This document shows positions 1-5,248 of a DNA stretch of 5,779 nt, piece after piece. The notes beneath the pieces are model-generated. The model was not told where the DNA came from. It saw nothing but the letters and a program-made list of their open reading frames with translations, and ran no database searches. The stretch is from the NCBI GenBank assembly GCA_030634605.1, contig DAOWAK010000099.1:1-5779 (forward strand), written 5' to 3'. Every line of letters starts with the position of its first letter. The first letter of the stretch is position 1. A program made the position numbers and the translations under genes. The DNA is from Sedimentisphaerales bacterium (GTDB lineage Bacteria; Planctomycetota; Phycisphaerae; Sedimentisphaerales; SM23-30).

Positions 1-705
1 AATTCGGTGTTTTACGCACCAATGCACGGTTCGGAGATCACCGAGTTGCAACCGGCAATTGCGCGGATGGGATTTTTGTCGGTGGTGAATATCGCGCTGA
101 GCACGAGCGTGTTTGGTGCTTTTGGCCAAGCGACGAGTCCGGTTTTCGACCGGCGGGAATTCTGGAAGCATTCGGTGTGCGTGGGGATAGTGTCATCGGT
201 GCTGCATGATTACTGCGTGAATAACGTAAACCAACATTTGACCCGTGATATGGTGCACCTGGCGGGGATCGTGCATGACATGGGTAAGATTCTGTTTGAG
301 TGTTACGCTAACCCGGAATTTCATAAAGCGATAGAAAACGCGATACGCGAAGATATTCCGGCAATCAAGGAAGAGAGCCGATTTGTGGGGATGGGGCATG
401 ACGAGGCGGGGGCGTGGTTGGCCCAGAAGTGGGGCATCGACAAATCGATTCAAGCGGTAATAAGGTGGCATCATGATCCGCTGGAATGCCCGGAGGAAAA
501 GCTTCGCGGGCTGGTTAAGCTGGTGCATATGGCGGACTATATCTGTCATAACCAGGGGTTGGGTGACAGTGGTAACCCGTCGGCAACCTACGATCATCGG
601 GTGCGTGAGGAATTGAATTTGACGCCGGAAAAGATTGCCGATCTGATGAGCGTGGTGAACGAGGAAGCGGAAAAGTCCGAAATCCTGTTGTCGCTGACCG
701 GTTAG
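1..705 (+). CDS. HDOD-domain signalling protein, C-terminal part (5' truncated by window edge)
   Basis: The reading frame is open at base 1 and ends at TAG 703-705, leaving 234 residues. The first residues, NSVFYAPMHG, match the interior HDOD motif (NSxFYG...), so the real start lies upstream; the GTG at base 7 is internal. Counting from the first codon in the window, FWKHS (H57), AGIVHDMGK (H92-D93), GMGHDEAG (H133), RWHHDP (H157-H158) and HMADY (D179) follow the order of metal ligands in the HD/HD-GYP phosphohydrolase superfamily. HDOD proteins are usually regulatory, cytoplasmic, and often have degenerate HD residues; here the set looks complete, so a catalytic role cannot be excluded. Any N-terminal receiver, EAL or kinase-like domain is outside the window. 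A strong terminator follows 88 bp after the stop, so this gene probably ends its transcript. The family call is firm; the substrate or partner is unknown. Confidence 0.88.
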   Translation, partial: NSVFYAPMHGSEITELQPAIARMGFLSVVNIALSTSVFGAFGQATSPVFDRREFWKHSVCVGIVSSVLHDYCVNNVNQHLTRDMVHLAGIVHDMGKILFECYANPEFHKAIENAIREDIPAIKEESRFVGMGHDEAGAWLAQKWGIDKSIQAVIRWHHDPLECPEEKLRGLVKLVHMADYICHNQGLGDSGNPSATYDHRVREELNLTPEKIADLMSVVNEEAEKSEILLSLTG

Positions 706-740
706 AGTTAGTATGGCTTGACCTGGAACCAATGAAAATT

Positions 741-770
741 GCTGGATTCCCGCTTTCGTGGGAATGACAA
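741..770. repeat. Short dispersed palindromic repeat of ATTCCC-N8-GGGAAT type
   Basis: ATTCCC (746-751), eight bases, then GGGAAT (760-765) form a hairpin. With C753-G758 and a G-T wobble the stem is 8 bp (746-753 with 758-765) around a TTTC loop. The core and its flanks (GGATTCCCGCTTTCG, then GGGAATGAC) match a short repeat I know from many bacterial genomes, formally like the neisserial dRS3 element. When translated by mistake it gives peptides such as VIPTKAGIQ and HSHESGNP, and both appear here in antisense frames. It sits between a stop codon and a terminator, a usual position for such elements. Only one copy lies in this window, so the copy number in the genome is unknown. Confidence 0.7.
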
Positions 771-793
771 AAAATAAATAGAAGATGATTATG

Positions 794-835
794 ACGGCAG
801 GGATTAGGAGGTGGTCCCTGCCGTTTTTGTTTTTT
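794..835 (+). terminator. Rho-independent terminator of the HDOD gene
   Basis: A perfect 10-bp GC-rich stem (ACGGCAGGGA at 794-803 with TCCCTGCCGT at 815-824) closes an 11-nt loop. It is followed by a T-rich tract, TTTTTGTTTTTT, at 824-835. This is the strongest terminator in the window. It is oriented to end transcription from the HDOD gene and so separates it from the downstream dihydrolipoyl dehydrogenase gene. Confidence 0.9.
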
Positions 836-850
836 ATGCGGCAAAAAGCA

Positions 851-887
851 AAACGCGGTCGGCAGCAAAAACTGAAACCCCGCGTTT
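851..887. repeat. Inverted repeat upstream of the lpdA promoter
   Basis: AAACGCGG (851-858) and CCGCGTTT (880-887) are perfect 8-bp complements separated by 21 nt. The right arm can pair instead with ACGCG at 890-894, making a smaller hairpin (881-885 with 890-894, plus two more G-C pairs past a mismatch). It lies 35 bp upstream of the promoter -35 box, so it would not be in the transcript from that promoter. An operator or a remnant of a dispersed element are both possible; no function is shown. Confidence 0.3.
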
Positions 888-922
888 CCACGCGAGGCTG
901 AATTGGTGTTGGGGAATTCTGG

Positions 923-951
923 TTGATATTGTGGTGGTTGGGGGATATACT
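923..951 (+). promoter_or_regulatory. σ70-type promoter for lpdA
   Basis: TTGATA (923-928) and TATACT (946-951) are separated by exactly 17 nt. Each box matches the σ70 consensus at 5 of 6 positions. Transcription would begin near 958 and give a leader of about 60 nt before the lpdA ATG. It sits downstream of a strong terminator and upstream of a lone gene, which is where a promoter is needed. No operator is recognisable. Confidence 0.6.
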
Positions 952-1017
952 GGCCAAATTGTGTGGTAATTGTAAATCCTTAGTTGATTTTGAAGCAGAA
1001 AGAGGTATTTTTTTCAG

Positions 1018-2400
1018 ATGGCACAGAAGTATAAAGCAGTGGTGATTGGATCGGGGCCGGGTGGATATATTGCGGCGTTGCGGCTGGGTAATGAGGGAGA
1101 GCGGGTGGCGATGGTGGAGAGCCGGGAGTTGGGCGGAACGTGTTTGAACCGTGGCTGCATTCCGACGAAGGCGCTTTTGCACAGTTCGAAAATTGCGGCG
1201 AGTATAGGTGAGGCAAAGAAGCATGGGATTGAGGTGGGGTCGGTTAGTATCGATCTGCCGGCGATGATGAAGCGGAAGGATGGAGTGGTGCGTCGTTTGA
1301 GAGGCGGGGTGGGGATGCTGATGAAAAGCCGCAAGGTTGATGTTTATGAAGGGGTAGGGAAGCTGGCGGGGGCGAATAAGGTTGAAGTGAAGTTGAACGA
1401 CGGGAAAACGGAAGTTCTGGAAACTGAAAATGTGATTCTGGCAACGGGTAGTGAGCCGACAATGCCTAAGGTTTTCCCGGATGACCGGAGCAAGGTGATG
1501 ACCAGCGACGAGATACTGGAACTGGGTAGTTTGCCGGAATCGATGGCGATTGTGGGCGGCGGTTACATTGGTTACGAATTTGCCACGGTGTTTTCGGAGT
1601 TGGGCTGTGAGGTGATGGTGGTGGAGATGCTGGATAGGCTGCTGCCGATGGCGGACAAGGACATTTCGGCGGGGCTGGCCAGGTCGTTCAGGAAAAAGGG
1701 TATTGAAGTGCATTGCAGCACCGCGGTGGAGAAGATGGAGTTGAGCGGGGAGAAGGTGAAGTGCACTCTGGGCGGCGGTGAGGTGAAGGAGGTTTCGTTG
1801 GCGCTGGTGTGTACGGGAAGGCAGCCGAGAAGTGCGGAGCTGGGGCTGGAAGAGGCTGGGGTGAAGCTGGATAAGGGATTTGTTGTGATTGACGACCAGT
1901 GCCGAACCAGTGTGGCGAATGTTTTTGCTATTGGCGATGTGACGGGCAAGCTGCAATTGGCCCACGTGGCAAGTCGTCAGGCGGCGGTGGCGGTTAACAC
2001 GATTATGGGTAAAGCCGACAGTGAGGATTACGCGGTTGTTCCTTCGGCGGTTTACACGCATCCGGAGATTGCGACGGTGGGATTGACCGAGGAACAGGCC
2101 CGTGAGCAGCATAAAGGGGTTCGGGCGGCGAAGTTTTCGATGGCAGCCAGTGGGATGGCGATGGCTTGCGCGGAAACGGATGGGTTTGTAAAACTGCTGG
2201 CCAACGGCGATGACGAAATTGTCGGAGCGCATCTGATGTGTCCCCATGCGAGCGATATGGTTCAGGAAGTGGCGGTGCTGATGAAATCGGAATGCACGCT
2301 GCGTGAGCTGGAGGGGACAATTCACGGACACCCGACGTTCTGCGAGGCGCTGGCAGAGGCGACGGAGGCTCTGCTGGGGCGGCCACTGCATGGGGGATAA
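1018..2400 (+). CDS. lpdA: Dihydrolipoyl dehydrogenase (E3 component)
   Basis: This is a complete 460-residue class I pyridine nucleotide-disulfide oxidoreductase that reoxidises protein-bound dihydrolipoamide with FAD and NAD+. It would serve pyruvate/2-oxoacid dehydrogenase complexes or the glycine cleavage system in the cytoplasm. Visible motifs in order are the FAD Rossmann GSGPGG (11-16) with E34, the redox disulfide GGTCLNRGCIPTKALL (C42 and C47), ATGS, the NAD Rossmann GGGYIGYEF (180-188), the second FAD motif FAIGD (303-307), and the C-terminal dimer-interface HGHPTFCE with catalytic H438 and E443. The length is normal and there is no N-terminal lipoyl domain. The ATG at 1018 follows AGAGG (1001-1005) at a rather long 12-nt spacing; no other in-frame start lies nearby. 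E1 and E2 genes are not adjacent within the window, so the partner complex is unknown. Mercuric or glutathione reductase is unlikely given the LNRGCIPTKALL and HxHPT motifs. Confidence 0.96.
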   Translation: MAQKYKAVVIGSGPGGYIAALRLGNEGERVAMVESRELGGTCLNRGCIPTKALLHSSKIAASIGEAKKHGIEVGSVSIDLPAMMKRKDGVVRRLRGGVGMLMKSRKVDVYEGVGKLAGANKVEVKLNDGKTEVLETENVILATGSEPTMPKVFPDDRSKVMTSDEILELGSLPESMAIVGGGYIGYEFATVFSELGCEVMVVEMLDRLLPMADKDISAGLARSFRKKGIEVHCSTAVEKMELSGEKVKCTLGGGEVKEVSLALVCTGRQPRSAELGLEEAGVKLDKGFVVIDDQCRTSVANVFAIGDVTGKLQLAHVASRQAAVAVNTIMGKADSEDYAVVPSAVYTHPEIATVGLTEEQAREQHKGVRAAKFSMAASGMAMACAETDGFVKLLANGDDEIVGAHLMCPHASDMVQEVAVLMKSECTLRELEGTIHGHPTFCEALAEATEALLGRPLHGG

Positions 2401-2524
2401 AACAAAACTGTTTGTCAGAATCTTTTAAAAAAAATTGGGTTCGTCTGAATTATCGTCCGAGCGAAAAATGGAAGGTAAGATGACAACAACAATTTTCAAG
2501 AAAATCTTTTTGAATATCGCCAAG

Positions 2525-3406
2525 TCATGAAGCGGAGCGTTGGGCAGCTTCGAGGGTGTTGAGCATGAGCATGGTGATGGTCATGGGGCCGACACCGCCG
2601 GGGACGGGGGTAATGGCGGAGGCGATTTTGGAAACGGGTTCGAAATCGACATCGCCGACGAGAATGCGTTTGCCTGCGTCAGTGCGTCCGACTTCGTTGA
2701 CACCAACGTCGATGACAACGGCGCCGGGTTTTACCATGTCGGCGGTAACGGCTTTGGGTATTCCGGCGGCGACGATGAGGATGTCGGCACGCCTGGTGTG
2801 CTCGGCCATGTTTTTGGTACGCGTGTGACAGATGGTGACGGTGGCGTTAGCGCCGGCGGCTTTTTGGAGCAGGATGTTGGCGATGGGTTTGCCGACGATA
2901 TTCGAGCGGCCAACGACGACGACTTCGGCACCTTCGATTTGCACACCGGAGCGTACGAGCATCTGCTGAATGCCATACGGGGTGCAGGGCAGATAAGCCG
3001 GTTCACCGATAACCATGCGGCCAACGTTTACGGGATGGAAGCCGTCCACATCCTTGTCGGGGTCGATGGCGTATAAAATTTTGTTATCGTCGATGTGTTT
3101 GGGCAGCGGCAACTGCACCAGGATACCGTGAATGGCGGGGTCGTTATTGTATTTTTCGACGAGCTTGAGCAGGTCCTGTTCGGCGATATCGGCAGGCTGG
3201 TTTTCCTGAATGGAATGGAAGCCCAGTTCGTGGGCGGTTTTCTGTTTGGCCCGGACGTAACTTTGGGAAGCGGGGTTTTCACCGACCAGAATAGTAACCA
3301 AGCCTGGTATGATGGATTTTTCGGAAATGAGTGCGTCAACCTGCTGCTTGATTTCTGCACGAATTTCAGCGGCGATATCTTTGCCTTTGATGATTTTGGC
3401 GGTCAT
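2525..3406 (-). CDS. folD: Bifunctional methylenetetrahydrofolate dehydrogenase / methenyltetrahydrofolate cyclohydrolase
   Basis: FolD interconverts 5,10-methylene-THF, methenyl-THF and 10-formyl-THF, supplying one-carbon units for purines and formyl-methionine in the cytoplasm. The 293-residue protein is full length. Its numbering matches E. coli FolD: Y50 and catalytic K54 in SYVRAK, ILVQLPLP (95-102), D121 in DVDGF, PCTPYG (140-145), the NAD(P) Rossmann GRSNIVGKP (166-174), and the signature PVPGGVGPMT (267-276). The ATG at 3406-3404 is chosen over an in-frame TTG two codons upstream because AGGAG (3420-3416) lies 9 nt from the ATG but only 3 nt from the TTG. dapF lies 184 bp upstream on the same strand, with a weak terminator and promoter candidates between them, so separate transcription is likely. 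It converges on lpdA with no clear shared terminator. Confidence 0.97.
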   Translation of the reverse strand: MTAKIIKGKDIAAEIRAEIKQQVDALISEKSIIPGLVTILVGENPASQSYVRAKQKTAHELGFHSIQENQPADIAEQDLLKLVEKYNNDPAIHGILVQLPLPKHIDDNKILYAIDPDKDVDGFHPVNVGRMVIGEPAYLPCTPYGIQQMLVRSGVQIEGAEVVVVGRSNIVGKPIANILLQKAAGANATVTICHTRTKNMAEHTRRADILIVAAGIPKAVTADMVKPGAVVIDVGVNEVGRTDAGKRILVGDVDFEPVSKIASAITPVPGGVGPMTITMLMLNTLEAAQRSAS

Positions 3407-3415
3407 GGACAAAAA

Positions 3416-3420
3416 CTCCT
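3416..3420 (-). promoter_or_regulatory. Ribosome binding site deciding the folD start
   Basis: The - strand reads AGGAG, nine bases, then ATG at 3406. The in-frame TTG at 3412 would be only three bases away, too close for normal initiation, so the ATG start is preferred. Confidence 0.75.
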
Positions 3421-3440
3421 AACAACTTTAATTCGGAATA

Positions 3441-3470
3441 TTTACATCATTTTCGTTTTTTCGTGGTCAA
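3441..3470 (-). promoter_or_regulatory. Candidate promoter for folD (proximal)
   Basis: On the - strand TTGACC (3470-3465) is followed after 18 nt by TGTAAA (3446-3441), matching the σ70 boxes at 5/6 and 4/6. Transcription would begin around 3434, giving a leader of about 28 nt. It lies just downstream of the weak hairpin at 3474-3497, which fits a new transcript starting after dapF ends. The region is AT-rich, so a chance match is possible. Confidence 0.4.
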
Positions 3471-3473
3471 CCG

Positions 3474-3497
3474 AAATAAAAAGCAGAAGGTTTCCGC
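3474..3497 (-). terminator. Weak intrinsic terminator between dapF and folD
   Basis: On the - strand GCGGAA, a 3-nt ACC loop and TTCTGC form a 6-bp stem with one G-U pair (3497-3483). TTTTTATTT follows at 3482-3474. It could end the dapF transcript, or act as an attenuator on a folD transcript begun at the distal promoter candidate. The stem is short, so it may be inefficient. Confidence 0.4.
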
Positions 3498-3532
3498 AGC
3501 CATTATTTGTGCACTAAAAACCGGCTCGGAAG

Positions 3533-3562
3533 TTAGTACCTTAAAAATTCAACCTCTGTCAA
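3533..3562 (-). promoter_or_regulatory. Candidate distal promoter upstream of folD
   Basis: A perfect -35 hexamer TTGACA (3562-3557, - strand) lies 29 bp past the dapF stop. The best-placed -10 is poor: TACTAA at 18-nt spacing (3538-3533) matches 3 of 6. A transcript from here would pass the hairpin at 3474-3497 before folD. Confidence 0.25.
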
Positions 3563-3590
3563 GATATTGCGGTTTTGCGGATTGTTACGA

Positions 3591-4493
3591 TTATGCGGGG
3601 GGCCAAGTGCCAGAGAATACTTCGGTGGCTGGTCCGGCCATGAAAACGTGATTGTCGGCTTCGTTCCAGAGCAACTGCAAATCGCCGCCGGGCAGATGGG
3701 CCAGGATGTTGCGGTCGGTTTTGCTGGCCAAGATGCCGGCGACGCAGACGGCTGAGGCTCCGGTTCCGCAGGCCAAGGTGATACCGCTGCCGCGTTCCCA
3801 GGTGCGCATGATGACCTCGTTGGGGGTGATGGCCTGGACGAAATGGACGTTGGTTTTCTCGGGGAACATGGGATGGGTTTCGATTATCGGGCCCAAGTGT
3901 TCCAGATCAATGTCTGCGAGATCGGAGCAATAAAAAACCACGTGAGGGTTGCCCATTGAAACGCAGGTCATGAGCAGATTTGTTCCATCGACAGTAAGGG
4001 GAATTCCTACCGCCTGTTGTCCGGTAACTTTGACGGGGATCTGGCTGGGGAGCAGGATTGGTTCTTCCATATCGACGCAGATTTGCTCAACCAGGTCGCC
4101 TTTGAGAGCCATTGTTAAAGTGAGGATTCCGCGTCCGGTTTCAACGGTTAGCTCGCGGAGGTCATGGGCATCGGGAGCGGCGGCGCGAAGCAGATCAATC
4201 AGGGTTTGCTGTTGACAAGTTCGGCCGGGAGAAAGATTGTGTTCGAGGGTGTATTTGGCCAGGCAGCGTACGCCGTTGCCGCACATTTGGGCTTCGGAAC
4301 CGTCGGCGTTAAACATGCGCATGCGGACATCAGCTTTTTCCGAGGGCATGATCAGTATGAGCCCGTCCGAACCGATGCCGAAGTGACGGTCGCTAACCTG
4401 GATCGCCACCTGGGCAGGATCGTCAACGGTCTGTTCGAAACAGTTGACGTAAACGTAATCATTGCCGAGTCCGTGCATTTTTGTAAAACGCAT
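3591..4493 (-). CDS. dapF: Diaminopimelate epimerase
   Basis: DapF converts LL- to meso-diaminopimelate without a cofactor, the step before lysine and the source of the peptidoglycan cross-linking residue; it acts in the cytoplasm. The start is set at ATG 4493 because the family N-terminus is MRFTKMHGLGND, preceded by AAGGGA six bases upstream. The 12-residue upstream extension (ATG 4529) would begin at about the predicted transcription start. Key motifs are N11 in GLGND, NADGSE (62-67), the first catalytic cysteine C71 in MCGNGVRC, SMGNPH, ERGSG (E233-R234), and the second catalytic cysteine C242 in ACGTG. The protein is 300 residues against roughly 275 usually. The excess is mostly an insertion at about 92-113 between the first active-site strand and the ELTVETGRG segment. 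Both catalytic cysteines remain, so the enzyme should be active. Confidence 0.96.
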   Translation of the reverse strand: MRFTKMHGLGNDYVYVNCFEQTVDDPAQVAIQVSDRHFGIGSDGLILIMPSEKADVRMRMFNADGSEAQMCGNGVRCLAKYTLEHNLSPGRTCQQQTLIDLLRAAAPDAHDLRELTVETGRGILTLTMALKGDLVEQICVDMEEPILLPSQIPVKVTGQQAVGIPLTVDGTNLLMTCVSMGNPHVVFYCSDLADIDLEHLGPIIETHPMFPEKTNVHFVQAITPNEVIMRTWERGSGITLACGTGASAVCVAGILASKTDRNILAHLPGGDLQLLWNEADNHVFMAGPATEVFSGTWPPA

Positions 4494-4499
4494 AATTAT

Positions 4500-4505
4500 T
4501 CCCTT
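4500..4505 (-). promoter_or_regulatory. Ribosome binding site supporting the shorter dapF start
   Basis: The - strand reads AAGGGA, six bases, then ATG at 4493. It is a moderate Shine-Dalgarno match, but it fits the ATG that begins the conserved MRFTKMHG N-terminus. The alternative ATG at 4529 has no comparable site. Confidence 0.6.
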
Positions 4506-4537
4506 TGGGCTTTTATACTCATTTACCAAGGAAGGGG

Positions 4538-4566
4538 ATTATATTGTCATCCGGGCTGGAAAGCAA
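4538..4566 (-). promoter_or_regulatory. σ70-type promoter for dapF
   Basis: A perfect -10 TATAAT (4543-4538, - strand) is preceded at exactly 17 nt by TTGCTT (4566-4561), which matches the -35 consensus at 3 of 6. Transcription would begin near 4531, leaving a leader of about 38 nt before ATG 4493. This suggests dapF is transcribed apart from the 118-aa gene upstream. Confidence 0.5.
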
Positions 4567-4580
4567 GACGGTTGTTGAGG

Positions 4581-4599
4581 TGATAATCAAGCGTTATCA
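4581..4599. repeat. Small inverted repeat between the 118-aa gene and dapF
   Basis: TGATAA (4581-4586) and TTATCA (4594-4599) are perfect complements around a 7-nt spacer. No T-tract follows on either strand, so it is a poor terminator. It lies 15 bp upstream of the dapF -35 box, a possible regulator site, but a 6-bp repeat can be chance. Confidence 0.25.
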
Positions 4600-4647
4600 G
4601 AGAGGAATTTGTCTGTGGAGCGATTTGCGGGAAACGCCGGGAAGGAA

Positions 4648-5004
4648 TCAGGCGTTCAGGTCGATGTGATCGTTGGGTTTTGGGGGATCCTGAGAGTTTT
4701 GGCTGGTGTTTTCGTTGTCATCGCAGGAGCCGTCAGGGTGGTAGATTTTGGCGGTTTTGTGGGCGTTGAGGATGTCACGGGCATCCTGGCCGTCGCGTTG
4801 GCGTTCATCCTGACGATGAACGCGGGCCTGGTCGGTGTGTTCGGTGTTTTCGACTTCGCTTTGCTGCTGGTCAGCCAGACGGGCCAGTTCTCGGGAGTCC
4901 TGGAGTCGTTTGTTTCTTTTGGAGTCTTCCTTGCGGGCGGTTTCGGATGACGCCACCTGTGCCTGAAAAACCGAAGCAATAATGTTGGGGGGTATGCTGC
5001 TCAT
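4648..5004 (-). CDS. Unrecognised 118-aa hydrophilic protein beside the flagellar sigma gene
   Basis: I do not recognise a named family. The ATG at 5004 follows GAAGGTGG (5017-5010) by five bases, a strong ribosome binding site, which supports this frame. Residues 1-18 (MSSIPPNIIASVFQAQVA) are mildly hydrophobic or amphipathic. Residues about 20-75 are very rich in E, K, R, D and Q and look helical, perhaps coiled coil (for example RELARLADQQQSEVEN and RVHRQDERQRDGQDARD). Residues about 90-112 are rich in D, N, S, Q and P and probably disordered; the chain ends HIDLNA. There is one cysteine (C94), no signal peptide and no membrane segment. It lies 241 bp downstream of the σ28 gene on the same strand, so a flagellar role is a reasonable guess only. 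An adaptor or sigma-associated protein is possible, but it shows no clear FlgM motif. That the gene is real is fairly sure; its function is unknown. Confidence 0.75.
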   Translation of the reverse strand: MSSIPPNIIASVFQAQVASSETARKEDSKRNKRLQDSRELARLADQQQSEVENTEHTDQARVHRQDERQRDGQDARDILNAHKTAKIYHPDGSCDDNENTSQNSQDPPKPNDHIDLNA

Positions 5005-5221
5005 TTATGCCACCTTCTTTGTGGCGGGAGCTTTTCACGACCGGTCGATTTCGGCGGCTGTGGCTTTTAACGTCTGCGGCGTTGTGCCAAGTGGTCATGA
5101 AACACGCTCTATTAGTTTTTAACGGCAGCCTGGCTGTTTTATGTATCGTCCAATGGGTGGTGCAGGCTATAAAAATCAAGCGGTTCTGGTCGGTGAATTG
5201 CCGGCCGGGTTGCTTTGCATA

Positions 5222-5248
5222 TTATCGGGCGGTTTTTAGGGCTCCTTA
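5222..5248 (-). promoter_or_regulatory. Candidate σ28 (FliA) promoter for the 118-aa gene
   Basis: On the - strand CCCGATAA (5229-5222) matches 7 of 8 bases of the FliA -10 consensus GCCGATAA. Exactly 11 nt upstream is TAAGGAGC (5248-5241), which matches TAAAGTTT at only 4 of 8, mainly in the first bases. The TAA of this -35 region is also the stop codon of the sigma gene. A transcript would start near 5215 and have a leader of about 210 nt, which is long. The -10 and spacing are good, the -35 is weak. Confidence 0.35.

Noticed and set aside
193..2391. A 732-aa open frame on the - strand running through the HDOD gene end, the terminator and all of lpdA
   Set aside because: It is antisense to two well-identified genes, crosses a repeat and a terminator, and its translation is rich in H, R, Q and P with no recognisable domain. 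It arises from the base composition of the real genes.
2492..2512. Possible terminator for lpdA in the convergent gap
   Set aside because: The hairpin ATTTT-CAAG-AAAAT before CTTTTT has only five A-T pairs, too unstable to call. No better hairpin was seen in 2401-2524.
2540..3076. A 178-aa Gly/Asp-rich frame on the + strand, superficially like a calcium-binding repeat protein
   Set aside because: It is entirely antisense to folD, where every FolD motif is present. The Gly/Asp richness has no nonapeptide periodicity.
4494..4529. 12-residue N-terminal extension of DapF starting at ATG 4529
   Set aside because: The family N-terminus begins at MRFTKMHG, a ribosome binding site precedes that ATG, and 4529 is at the predicted transcription start.
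4609..4950. A hydrophobic 113-aa frame on the + strand that looks like a membrane protein
   Set aside because: It lies opposite the 118-aa charged protein, whose frame has a strong ribosome binding site. The hydrophobicity is what the complement of charged codons gives, and its TTG start has no well-spaced ribosome binding site.
4871..5179. A 102-aa - strand frame between the sigma gene and the 118-aa gene
   Set aside because: It overlaps the start of the 118-aa gene out of frame, has no clear ribosome binding site and no recognisable features.
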